Positions 34,582-43,315 of a stretch of 64,000 bases of DNA are shown here, in pieces. The DNA lies in assembly GCA_934675735.1 (NCBI GenBank), contig CAKURR010000011.1, positions 28,115 through 92,114 of the forward strand, read 5' to 3'. Source of the DNA: an uncultured Clostridia bacterium (GTDB taxonomy: Bacteria > Bacillota > Clostridia > Christensenellales > Aristaeellaceae). Numbering within the stretch: position 1 is the first letter of the stretch; every line of letters starts with the position of its first letter. The position numbers were made by a program, and so were the translations under genes. Below the pieces are notes generated by a model. The model saw only the letters and a program-made list of their open reading frames with translations, ran no database searches and was not told the DNA's origin.

Positions 34582-34610
34582 TTGAAAAATGCGAAAATCG
34601 GTCGTATAAT
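34582..34610 (+). promoter_or_regulatory. Sigma-A promoter of the C69 dipeptidase gene
   Basis: TTGAAA (34582-34587), 17-bp spacer, TATAAT (34605-34610). The gap from 34459 to here is AT-rich with no other recognised element. Confidence 0.75.
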
Positions 34611-34696
34611 AGGCGCAAATCCTTTCGGGAGGGCCGAGCGGATTTCAATATCGGCTCGAACAAAAAGTGACAAATCGTCATATGGAGGAAAATGCC

Positions 34697-36229
34697 ATGA
34701 ACAACTTTCTCAAGCGCGCGGCCTGCCTTGCGGTGACCGCCGTCATGACCCTTTCAAGCACCGGCGCGCTGGCCTGCACGGGCTATTACGTCGGCAAGCA
34801 GGCCAGCGCCAGCGGCCACACCATCATCGGCCACACTGTCGATGCATGGAATACTGCGCAGGCGAAGCAGGTCGTCTATCTGCACAGCGAAGAGCCGGGC
34901 CGCACCGTGACCGTCGGCGCGAACGAAGTGCCGCTGCCGGATGTCACCTATCAGTACACCTCCACGCCGTTCATCGAGGGCCTGTGGGATAGCGCTGTCG
35001 CCAACGAGATGGGCGTGACCATGACAGGCTCGGTGACGACCTACATCAGCGACGGTATCATGGCGGCTGATCCGTATGTGCAGGACGGTGCGTCCGAAAC
35101 GTGGATCAGCGGCTATATCGCGGCGGTTTCCGCTACGGCGCGCGAGGCTGTGGAAAACTACGGCAAGATCATGGAGACTTACGGCAGCTCTGAATCCAAC
35201 ACGTTCATGATTGCCGATCAGCAGGAAGCCTGGTATCTGGAAAGCTATTCCGGCCATCAGTGGGTCGCCGTGAAGATGCCGGAGGACGCGGTCGCCGTGT
35301 TCGGCAACGAGTGCATGCTTGGTTCCGTTGCGGATTATGAGGAGGGCGAAAGCCTGCTGCATTCCGAAGGTCTGTTCTCCGTGCCGGAAGCCGCGGGCCT
35401 GACCGTGCTCGACGACGCGGGCAATGTCGATCTGTTTGCGACCTACGTCGGCGCGCGCAACCTGAACGCGGGCGCGAACCGCCGTACGTGGTATGGCCAT
35501 GAGCTGCTGGCGCCGTCCACCGCGGAGGATTATGCGATGACGACCCGCTATCCGCTGTTCTATCAGCCGGATGAAAAGGTCACGCTTCAGGATATCTTCG
35601 AGCTGACCCGTTCCCGCTTTGAGGGAACGCAGTGGGATCCGGAGGAGACCGGCCGCCCCGATATCCGCGTCATCGGCATCGAGCGTCAGGTGAACTGCTC
35701 GGCCATCGAGATTTACGACGACCTGCCCGCCGCCATGTCCGCCGTGACGTGGACGACGCTGGCCAATGCGGAGCATTCCGTCTATCTGCCGCTCTCCAAC
35801 CTCATCACCGACGTGGCAGAAGCGTTTGACCATACGCCCGAAGGCTTCACTTCCGACAGCTATGGCTACGATTTGAGCTATGCGCATACCCACTTCAAGC
35901 GCCTGTGCGCCCTGAGCGAGCAGGATCGCGAACACTACGGCACGGGCGTGCGCGCCTACTGGAAGTCTGTCGAGGACGCGCTGGTCGAGGAATATCCGAC
36001 CGTGCTGGCCGAAGCGGCAAAGCTCTATGAAGAGGATCCCGCGAAGGCCGCCGAATACCTGACCGATTACACCGTGGAGAAACAGGAAAAGGCGCTGGCC
36101 GACTGCGACACGATGTATGACGAGCTGACCTGGTATATGATTGCCAACACCAGCACCCAGCGCTACAACAGCAGCCGCGGCGAGTTCAATACGTGGAATA
36201 ACTTCGTGCCGTCGCTGGCGGCGGAGTAA
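34697..36229 (+). CDS. Secreted C69 family dipeptidase
   Basis: A 510-residue peptidase U34/C69 (PepD-type) N-terminal nucleophile hydrolase. The signal peptide MNNFLKRAACLAVTAVMTLS runs to ...TGALA, and cleavage there would leave Cys27 (in CTGYYVGK) as the N-terminal residue, exactly the residue that acts as nucleophile in this family. Signal peptidase I processing may thus replace autocatalytic propeptide removal; lipidation of the same Cys would block activity. GGHTIIGHTVDAWNT-like and NTFMIADQQEAWYLE segments are family-typical. AGGAGGAAAA-like sequence precedes ATG 34697. Likely role: peptide scavenging outside the membrane. Confidence 0.9.
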   Translation: MNNFLKRAACLAVTAVMTLSSTGALACTGYYVGKQASASGHTIIGHTVDAWNTAQAKQVVYLHSEEPGRTVTVGANEVPLPDVTYQYTSTPFIEGLWDSAVANEMGVTMTGSVTTYISDGIMAADPYVQDGASETWISGYIAAVSATAREAVENYGKIMETYGSSESNTFMIADQQEAWYLESYSGHQWVAVKMPEDAVAVFGNECMLGSVADYEEGESLLHSEGLFSVPEAAGLTVLDDAGNVDLFATYVGARNLNAGANRRTWYGHELLAPSTAEDYAMTTRYPLFYQPDEKVTLQDIFELTRSRFEGTQWDPEETGRPDIRVIGIERQVNCSAIEIYDDLPAAMSAVTWTTLANAEHSVYLPLSNLITDVAEAFDHTPEGFTSDSYGYDLSYAHTHFKRLCALSEQDREHYGTGVRAYWKSVEDALVEEYPTVLAEAAKLYEEDPAKAAEYLTDYTVEKQEKALADCDTMYDELTWYMIANTSTQRYNSSRGEFNTWNNFVPSLAAE

Positions 36230-36246
36230 AAACTCCGAGAAACAAC

Positions 36247-36457
36247 GGAGCTGTCAAACTCAAGCTGAACATTTCAAGAAATAATCCAAACTTTTTAGGA
36301 TATATGGGGTTTTGCCCCATCGCCCCGCCAAAGGGCTTTCCGTTTTCCGTCGTCTGTTTCCGCCGCAGGCGGCAACGACCGAAAACCTCTTTGGAAACCT
36401 TCGGGCACAAAAGTTGGTTTTTTCTTGAAACATCGAGCTTGTCGGTTTGACAGCTCC
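36247..36457. repeat. About 210-bp element with long terminal inverted repeats (MITE-like or structured RNA)
   Basis: The left arm GAGCTGTCAAAC...AGCT...TTTCAAGAA...CCAAACTTTT is matched in reverse by the right arm AAAAGTTGG...TTCTTGAAA...AGCT...GTTTGACAGCTC. The interior continues to pair (CCGTTTTCCGTCGT against ACGACCGAAAAC; CCGCC-GCA-GGCGG at the tip), so the whole element folds as one long hairpin. A T-run follows the right arm. It fills most of the gap after the dipeptidase; no ORF is credible. Confidence 0.7.
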
Positions 36458-36525
36458 TTTTTGCTTTTCAGTTCTGCCATCCTATGGTATAATGTTTTCT
36501 GTATACTGACAGGGGAGAGATGGAT

Positions 36526-38280
36526 ATGGAGCAAAAGAAGGCCGAAAAAGTCTATGCGCGCTTCGGCACGCAGGCGAGGCGGGGGTGGAAGCGCGCGGGC
36601 AGAAAGACCGTGCTGGCCCACTATTGGCCGTCCGTGCTGTTGTGTCTGGTTGCGGCGTTTTTGGGCACGGAGTTCACCGGCTCGCTGGAGACGCTGCACC
36701 TGACGCAGCAGAAGTGGGACACAATTTCCAACTTTCTGGCCTCCTTCGGCAGGCCGGGCGCGGCGGCGAACAGCCGCGGCGTGTTCGCACTGGCGGTCAA
36801 CAAAATCGCCGACGGTTCGCTTCAGGATATCGTGAATAACGCCATCATGTCGCTGGCAGGCTCGAATGAGTTTTGGCTGTCGGTGGGCATTTTTGTCAGC
36901 AGCGCGGCTTCCGTGCTGTATTGGGTTTTCGTCACCCACACGTTTGCCGTCATCCTGCGCCGCATGTTTTTGGAAATGCGCATGTATGAGGATGTGCCGC
37001 CGCACCGCGCGTTCTTTCTGCACAGCGCGCGCTGCTGGACGCGCACGTCGCTGGCGCAGTTGCGCGCGACGGTTCAGCTGGCCCTGTGGTGGCTGACGAT
37101 CGCGGGCGGCGTCATCAAGACGTTTTCGTATTATCTGGTTGATTTCATCTTGGCGGAAAACCCGACGATGAAGGGCAAAGATGCGATTGCGCTTTCCCGC
37201 AGGATGATGAACGGCCACAAGTGGGAATGCTTTCTGATGGAGCTGACCTTTGTGCCGTGGCATCTGCTGGGGCTGGCGACGTTTGGCCTAAGCGATTTGT
37301 TCTTTGCCAGCGCGTATATCACGGCTGCGCGGTGCGAGTTTTACGCCGCTGTGCGCGCGCAGGCGAAGACGGAGGGCGAGGCCGAAGCGCTTCGCGACAC
37401 GTATCTGTTTGAGCGGGCGACGGAAAAGACGCTCCGCCGCGCGTACAACGATTTGGGCAAGCCGGTTGAGAAGCTGCCCGAGCGCGTTTACGGCAATAAG
37501 GTTTCGCGCTTTTTCGGCGAATATCTGGGCGTGACGCTCTTCGTCAACCCGCAGGATGTCGCGCGCGAAAAGATTCAGGATCGGGAATACCGCCTGCGCT
37601 ACATGCGCCGCTGTGAGCAGGGGCTTTCCTACCCGATTCGGCTCAGCCCGCTTCTGCAATATGAGCATAAGAACAGAGAACCCGCCCTGTTCACCCGCAA
37701 ATATCCGGTGACGACGCTGGTGCTGCTGTTCTTCCTGTTCTCGGCTCTCGGCTGGTGCTGGGAGGTTGCGCTGCATCTGGTGACGGCGGGCACGTTCGTC
37801 AACCGCGGCGTGCTCCACGGCCCGTGGCTGCCGATTTACGGCACGGGCGGCGTGCTGGTGCTGCTGGCGCTCTATAAGCTGCGCGATAAACCGTGGCTGG
37901 AGTTTATCGCGACGGTTGTCGTCTGCGGCATTGTCGAGTATTTCACCGCCTACTATCTGGAAACCGTGTATGACCGCCGCTGGTGGGATTACGCGGGCTA
38001 TTTCCTCAACCTGCACGGGCGCATCTGCGCGGAAGGCCTGCTGGTGTTCGGCCTGGGCGGCATGGCGGTCGTCTACGGCGTTGCGCCGCTGTTTGACAAC
38101 CTGCTGCATAAGGTCAAGCGCAGCGTGCTGATTGCGCTGTGCGTCGCGCTGGCGGCGCTCTTCTGCGCGGATCAGGTCTATTCCCATTTCAATCCCAACG
38201 AGGGCGAGGGGATCACGGACGAGGTGGTCTATAAGGTGAACGACGCCCGCGTTTCGCCTGCCGAGGAGGCTTTTGTGTAA
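36526..38280 (+). CDS. Membrane protein: DUF975 region fused to ABC-transporter type IV (CmpB-like) domain
   Basis: A 584-residue polytopic protein. The N-terminal half (about 1-270) has about five hydrophobic segments with KGKDAIALSRRMMNGHKWECFL, typical of DUF975. A charged stretch (about 270-380) links it to a C-terminal region (about 385-560) of six hydrophobic segments with FSALGWCWEVALHL, NRGVLHGPWLPIYGTGGVL and FTAYYLETVYDRRWWDYAGY, typical of the putative ABC-transporter type IV/CmpB family. ATG 36526 is preferred, with ATG 36520 an alternative start; AGGGGAGAG is upstream. The TAA overlaps the next ATG by 1 nt, coupling it to the metallophosphoesterase. No ATPase is nearby, so a transport role is uncertain. 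Confidence 0.85.
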   Translation: MEQKKAEKVYARFGTQARRGWKRAGRKTVLAHYWPSVLLCLVAAFLGTEFTGSLETLHLTQQKWDTISNFLASFGRPGAAANSRGVFALAVNKIADGSLQDIVNNAIMSLAGSNEFWLSVGIFVSSAASVLYWVFVTHTFAVILRRMFLEMRMYEDVPPHRAFFLHSARCWTRTSLAQLRATVQLALWWLTIAGGVIKTFSYYLVDFILAENPTMKGKDAIALSRRMMNGHKWECFLMELTFVPWHLLGLATFGLSDLFFASAYITAARCEFYAAVRAQAKTEGEAEALRDTYLFERATEKTLRRAYNDLGKPVEKLPERVYGNKVSRFFGEYLGVTLFVNPQDVAREKIQDREYRLRYMRRCEQGLSYPIRLSPLLQYEHKNREPALFTRKYPVTTLVLLFFLFSALGWCWEVALHLVTAGTFVNRGVLHGPWLPIYGTGGVLVLLALYKLRDKPWLEFIATVVVCGIVEYFTAYYLETVYDRRWWDYAGYFLNLHGRICAEGLLVFGLGGMAVVYGVAPLFDNLLHKVKRSVLIALCVALAALFCADQVYSHFNPNEGEGITDEVVYKVNDARVSPAEEAFV

Positions 38281-39482
38281 TGCGTATCAGCGCATTCTTC
38301 GTGCTGGCGGCATATCTGGCGGCCAACGCCTACGTGGCCGCGCGCACATCGATTTTTCTGCACCGCAACCTGCCCGAGCGCGTGGCGAAGCTCGTTTCGC
38401 TGCCGACGGCGGGCGTGTATTCCGTCTTTGCGCTGGGCATGCCGCTGGGGTATATTCTGCCGGAAGGGCCGCTGAGAAAGGCGATTATGCGCGTGTCCTT
38501 CGGGTTTTACGGCATTTTCATCTATCTGTTTTCGGCCTATGCGATCATCGAGGTGCTGGCGCGGCTCTCCAAGCGGTTTCACCGCACGGAAAGGCTCACT
38601 GCGCGGACGGGCAACCCCAAGCTGATTTTCGGCGGCGCGGTGTGGTTCGGCATTATTTTGACCTGTCTGCTGGGCATTCATCACGCCTCCGAGTTGACCG
38701 TAAAGCATTATGACGCCGAGGTCGCCAAGGATGGCGGCGGGCGCGAAAGCCTGCGCGTGGTGCTCATCGCGGATATGCATCTGGGGTACAGCGTCGGCGC
38801 GGAGCGCATCGCTGACATGGTCGAGCAGGTCAACGCGCAGGACGCGGATATCATCCTCATTGCGGGCGATATTTTTGATAACACCGTGGCGGGCATCGAC
38901 GACGCGGAGGCCGTGAAAGCCTCGCTCAGGTCGATGAAAAGCCGGCTGGGTGTATATGCCTGCTGGGGCAACCACGACGTGGCGGAACGCCTGTTCAGCG
39001 GCTTCAGCACCAAAAAGCTGGAAAACACCCGACGCAGCGACGAGATGGAGCGGTTTGTCCGCGAAAGCGGCATTGTGATGCTCGCGGACGAAACGCGGCT
39101 GATTGACGACAGCTTCTATGTCATCGGCCGCAAGGATTACGAAAACGCGGGCGACGGCACGCATCAGCGCAAGAGCCTCGCGCAGCTGACGGCGGGGATT
39201 GACACGGATAAGCTCATCATCTCGCTCGAGCACGAGCCGCGATTTCTTAAACAGAATGCCGACGCGGGCGTGGACGTGATGCTCTGCGGCCACACACACG
39301 ACGGTCAGTTCTTCCCGCTGAATATCGCCATCCGCACCGCGTGGGAAAACCCCGCGGGCCTGAAAAAGGTGGGTGCGATGACCAGCGTCGTCACCTCCGG
39401 CGTGGGCGTTTACGGGCCGGATATGCGCATCGGCACAGACGCGGATATTTCGGTGGTGGATATACACTTCGTCGGCAGCTAA
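38280..39482 (+). CDS. Membrane-anchored metallophosphoesterase (YkuE/YaeI type)
   Basis: A 400-residue protein with four N-terminal membrane segments (about 1-145) and a C-terminal calcineurin-like phosphoesterase domain: ligand motifs IADMHLGYS, LIAGDIFDN, CWGNHDV, and CGHTHDGQFFPLN. The family includes enzymes removing UDP from lipid A precursors and others of unknown substrate. ATG 38280 overlaps the upstream stop. Followed after 25 nt by the GmrSD-type gene. Confidence 0.92.
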   Translation: MRISAFFVLAAYLAANAYVAARTSIFLHRNLPERVAKLVSLPTAGVYSVFALGMPLGYILPEGPLRKAIMRVSFGFYGIFIYLFSAYAIIEVLARLSKRFHRTERLTARTGNPKLIFGGAVWFGIILTCLLGIHHASELTVKHYDAEVAKDGGGRESLRVVLIADMHLGYSVGAERIADMVEQVNAQDADIILIAGDIFDNTVAGIDDAEAVKASLRSMKSRLGVYACWGNHDVAERLFSGFSTKKLENTRRSDEMERFVRESGIVMLADETRLIDDSFYVIGRKDYENAGDGTHQRKSLAQLTAGIDTDKLIISLEHEPRFLKQNADAGVDVMLCGHTHDGQFFPLNIAIRTAWENPAGLKKVGAMTSVVTSGVGVYGPDMRIGTDADISVVDIHFVGS

Positions 39483-39507
39483 AAAAGAAGAAGGGGGGAC
39501 AACGGAG

Positions 39508-42069
39508 ATGAACGGCTCGAAAAACAGCATGCTTCTGTTTATGGAAGGCTCGAATAACCGCTATATCATTCCGGTGTATCAGCGAAAATACGAATGGAAA
39601 AACGAGAACTGCCGACAGCTGTATGAGGATTTGCAGAAAATCGTTCGCGAAGGGAGAAGCAGCCACTTTTTTGGCAGCATCGTTTCCGCCGTTGTGCCCA
39701 ACGGCAGCAAGATTGAGTATCACATCATCGACGGCCAGCAGCGGCTGACGACGGTTACGCTGCTTCTGCTGGCGATGCGCAACCTGATTCGGCAGGGTAA
39801 GCTGAAAGCAAAGGCGGCCAGACTCGACGAGCAGATGAATCAGCGCTTTTTGATTGACCCGTGGGCGCTGGCGGAGGAAAGTCAAATCAAGCTTCGTCCG
39901 GTGAAAGGCGATCGCGAGGCGCTGCGCAGATTGTTTGAAGAGCCGGACGAAGCGGAGTTTGACCGCGCCTCCAACCTGACGCTGAACTATCGCTTTTTCT
40001 GCGATATGCTGATGCGGATGGAAGCTTCGGGAAAGATGACGGCGGACGAGCTGTATGCGGCGCTGGGCAAGCTGGAAATCATCAACATTACGCTGGATTC
40101 CGGCGATAACGCACAGTTGATTTTTGAAAGCTTAAATTCGACGGGTATGGCGCTGTATGAGAGCGACAAAATCCGCAACTATATCCTGATGAGCCTGCCG
40201 CCGAAGGAGCAGAACCGCTATTACGACGCATATTGGGCGAAAATCGAGCAATGCGCAAAGGAAGATTTGAGCGGCTTCATTCGGGACTATCTGAGTGTGA
40301 AACAGCGGCTTACGCCGACAATCGGCGAGGTTTATCGCGCGTTTAAGCGGTATACACAGGGCGCGGGCATGACGACGGAAGCGCTGCTGGAGGATATTCT
40401 TCGCTATGCAAAGCTGTTTGAAAGGCTGCAAACCTGTCAAAGCGGCTTGGATGAGCCGAAGCTCGACGCGTGTCTGTATCGGCTCAAGCGGCTGGAAATC
40501 GTTGTGACCAGACCGTTCATGCTGGAGGTTCTGCGACTCAATCAGGAGGGAAAACTGACGGTAGGCGACGTGCTCAGCGTCTTTTTGATGACAGAGAACT
40601 ACCTTTTCCGCCGAAATATCTGCGAAGTGCCGACAAACGCGCTGAACAAGGTTTTTTTGAACCTGAATTACGAAATTCTGCGCTATGACGGCACGACGGC
40701 ACGATATGCGGAAAAATGCGCCTATACCTTGCTGAACAAGCGCGAAAGCGGGCGTTTCCCTGATGATGAAGAGTTTTCTGCCGCGCTCGGCGCAAAGCAG
40801 GTGTATCAGATGCGCGGACGATACAAGGCGTATCTGTTTGAGCGGCTTGAAAATTACGGAACCGTGGAAACCAAAGACGTTTTTGCGCATCTGGACAACA
40901 ACGATTATTCCATTGAACACATCATGCCGCAGACGCTGACCCCGCAGTGGCGAAGAGCGCTGGGCGGACGGGCCGACGAAATTCACGCGGCATGGCTGCA
41001 TCGGCTGGCCAACCTGACGCTGACGGGCTATAATCCTGAATTGAGCAACAAATCCTTTCGGGAAAAGCGGGATACCGAAAAGGGCGGTTACAAGGCCAGC
41101 GGTTTGCGGATGAACCAGAAAATCGCATGTGAGGACGCGTGGGGCGAGTCGCAGATGCAGCGGCGAAGCGACGAACTGGTTCATCTGGCGCGGAAAATCT
41201 GGGCATATCCGCGGACGGCGTTTGAACCCGAAAAGAAGCTGCTGGAATCATGCGCACTGGGCGAAAACATCGACGCTTTGACGGGGCGCGAGATAGCAAA
41301 ATACAGCTATCAGAATGCGGAACAGCCGGTATCCAGCTGGGCGGATATGTATGGGCATGTGATTCGCATGCTGCATGAAACCGACCGTTCGATTTTGACG
41401 CAGATGGCCTTTGACGATGCGGCGGATGCCTCCTTTGTCAGCAGCAAGGCGGAAACGTGGCACAATGCGCTGAAGGTGGACGAGCAGGTGTATGTGGAGA
41501 AAAACACCAGCACGTTCACGAAGCTTTCAATTCTGCGAAAAATATTTGCCCGCTTCGGCGCAGACCCGATGGATTTGGTTTTCTATCTCAAAGGAGCGGA
41601 ACCGGAGAAAAAGACACAGGCAGTCTGCTACGAGACGCGCAGACGGTATTGGACGTATGCGCTGCCCGTGATTCAGGCGGGCAATGCCGCGAGCGGAAAC
41701 TTTTCCAAAAACAGCCCGCACACGAGCAATGCGCAATCGACATATTTCGGAATCGGCGGTTTTGAGCTTTGCTGCGTGGCGAATTATGATTCGGCCTATG
41801 TTTCGTTTTATCTCGGAAGCAGCAATTTGATCAAAAACAAACTGGCGTTCGACAGCCTGTATCGACGGAAAGCGGAGATTGAAAAGGCGCTGGGGACGGA
41901 ACTGGTTTGGAAGCCGAATGAATCGGGGCCGTCGCGCGTGATGGTTGAGCTGCGAGACGTAAGCGTCGGTAACGAGGCGGATTGGCCGATGATGGCGAAA
42001 TTCCACGCCGAGTGGAGCGTAAAGATGCGAGATGCGATACTGCCGATTTTGAAGAAGATACAGTTTTAA
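39508..42069 (+). CDS. GmrSD-type (DUF262-DUF1524) restriction endonuclease-like protein with DUF4268 tail
   Basis: An 853-residue fused protein. The N-terminal DUF262 (GmrS-like, NTP-binding/hydrolysing) has PVYQRKYEW and the motif DGQQRLT (residues 75-81). The middle DUF1524 (GmrD-like, His-Me finger nuclease) has YSIEHIMPQTL with His about 470, then RLANLTLTGYNPELSN. The C-terminal DUF4268-like domain ends KMRDAILPILKK. Characterised relatives restrict glucosyl-hydroxymethylcytosine phage DNA; this one has no methyltransferase or partner nearby, consistent with a stand-alone type IV system. Third-position usage is a little less G/C-biased than its neighbours, hinting at recent acquisition. 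GGGGGGACAACGGAG precedes ATG 39508. Confidence 0.88.
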   Translation: MNGSKNSMLLFMEGSNNRYIIPVYQRKYEWKNENCRQLYEDLQKIVREGRSSHFFGSIVSAVVPNGSKIEYHIIDGQQRLTTVTLLLLAMRNLIRQGKLKAKAARLDEQMNQRFLIDPWALAEESQIKLRPVKGDREALRRLFEEPDEAEFDRASNLTLNYRFFCDMLMRMEASGKMTADELYAALGKLEIINITLDSGDNAQLIFESLNSTGMALYESDKIRNYILMSLPPKEQNRYYDAYWAKIEQCAKEDLSGFIRDYLSVKQRLTPTIGEVYRAFKRYTQGAGMTTEALLEDILRYAKLFERLQTCQSGLDEPKLDACLYRLKRLEIVVTRPFMLEVLRLNQEGKLTVGDVLSVFLMTENYLFRRNICEVPTNALNKVFLNLNYEILRYDGTTARYAEKCAYTLLNKRESGRFPDDEEFSAALGAKQVYQMRGRYKAYLFERLENYGTVETKDVFAHLDNNDYSIEHIMPQTLTPQWRRALGGRADEIHAAWLHRLANLTLTGYNPELSNKSFREKRDTEKGGYKASGLRMNQKIACEDAWGESQMQRRSDELVHLARKIWAYPRTAFEPEKKLLESCALGENIDALTGREIAKYSYQNAEQPVSSWADMYGHVIRMLHETDRSILTQMAFDDAADASFVSSKAETWHNALKVDEQVYVEKNTSTFTKLSILRKIFARFGADPMDLVFYLKGAEPEKKTQAVCYETRRRYWTYALPVIQAGNAASGNFSKNSPHTSNAQSTYFGIGGFELCCVANYDSAYVSFYLGSSNLIKNKLAFDSLYRRKAEIEKALGTELVWKPNESGPSRVMVELRDVSVGNEADWPMMAKFHAEWSVKMRDAILPILKKIQF

Positions 42070-42117
42070 GCGCTGAAAAAGACGAGTCAAAAAACATCCG
42101 AAAAGGAGAACAAGCAT

Positions 42118-43296
42118 ATGAAACTCATTCAGGGCGGTCTGGTCAAGACGATTACCAACGGAGACATTGCGAACGGGCAGATTCTCATCGACAGCGGCAA
42201 AATCGTCGCGGTGGGGCAGAACCTCGACATTCCGGCGGGCACGGAGGTCATCGACGCGGCGGGCTGCGTCGTCACCCCGGGCTTCATCGACGCGCACTGC
42301 CACATCGGCGTGCACGAGGAAGCGACGCGCTGGGAGGGCAACGACACCAACGAGTATTCCGGCCCCGTAACGCCGGAAATCCGCGCCATCGACGGCATCA
42401 ATCCGCTGGACGAGGCTTTCGGCAACGCCATCGGCGGCGGCGTGACCTCGGCGGTGACGGGTCCGGGCTCGGCGAACGTGCTGGGCGGTTCGTTTGTGGC
42501 GATGAAGCTCTACGGCGACTGCATCGACGACATGATTCTCAAGTATCCGGCGGCGATGAAGTGCGCGTTCGGCGAGAATCCGAAGGGCGCATACGGCCAG
42601 AACGGCCGCAAAGCGCCCGTCACGCGCATGGCCGTCGCGGCCCAGCTGCGCGAGATGCTTTTCAAGGCGAAACGCTATGCGCAGGAGGTGGAAGCGGCGG
42701 AGAAGGACGCGGCCAAGACCCGCCCGTTTGACATGCAGCTGGAAGCGCTGCTGCCCGTCATCCGCAGGCAGATTCCGCTCAAGGCGCACGCGCACCGCGC
42801 GGACGATATTTTGACCGCGCTGCGCATCGCGAAGGAATTTGACGTGGATATCACGCTCGACCACGTGACCGAGGGCCATTTGATTGTGAATCATCTGGTG
42901 CAGGCGGGCAAGCCCGTGCTGGTCGGCCCGTCGTTCGGCTCGAAATCCAAGCAGGAGCTGAAGGAAAAGAGCTTTGCGACCGCGGGCATTTTGGATAACG
43001 CGGGGCTGGAGGTCTGCATCATCACGGATGCGCCGGTCATTCCGCTGTATTACCTGCCGCTGTGCGCGGGTCTGGCCGTCAAGGCGGGCATGAAGGAGGA
43101 ATCCGCGTGGCGCGCGATTACCATCAATCCGGCGCATGTCGTGGGCATTGACAGCCGCGTCGGCTCGCTTGAGGCCGGCAAGGATGCGGATATCGCGATT
43201 TTCGACGGTAACCCGCTGCGCGACATCCAGTGCCGCACGAAGGCCGTGTTCGTGAACGGCGAAGAGGTGCTTTCCAAAATCAAGACGCGCGTGTAA
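42118..43296 (+). CDS. Amidohydrolase family protein
   Basis: A 392-residue metal-dependent hydrolase related to imidazolonepropionase/dihydroorotase-type amidohydrolases. The two-part beta sandwich is formed by residues 1-55 and the C-terminus (GSLEAGKDADIAIFDGNPL). Metal ligands are in GFIDAHCHIG (His-Cys-His), LKAHAHRADD, DHVTEGH and ITDAPV. Probably cytoplasmic. AAAGGAG precedes ATG 42118. The adjacent PucR-type regulator, 19 nt downstream, suggests a catabolic (nitrogen or purine-like) role; substrate unknown. Confidence 0.92.
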   Translation: MKLIQGGLVKTITNGDIANGQILIDSGKIVAVGQNLDIPAGTEVIDAAGCVVTPGFIDAHCHIGVHEEATRWEGNDTNEYSGPVTPEIRAIDGINPLDEAFGNAIGGGVTSAVTGPGSANVLGGSFVAMKLYGDCIDDMILKYPAAMKCAFGENPKGAYGQNGRKAPVTRMAVAAQLREMLFKAKRYAQEVEAAEKDAAKTRPFDMQLEALLPVIRRQIPLKAHAHRADDILTALRIAKEFDVDITLDHVTEGHLIVNHLVQAGKPVLVGPSFGSKSKQELKEKSFATAGILDNAGLEVCIITDAPVIPLYYLPLCAGLAVKAGMKEESAWRAITINPAHVVGIDSRVGSLEAGKDADIAIFDGNPLRDIQCRTKAVFVNGEEVLSKIKTRV

Positions 43297-43315
43297 GCGA
43301 AGGGGGGCGCGGGCG

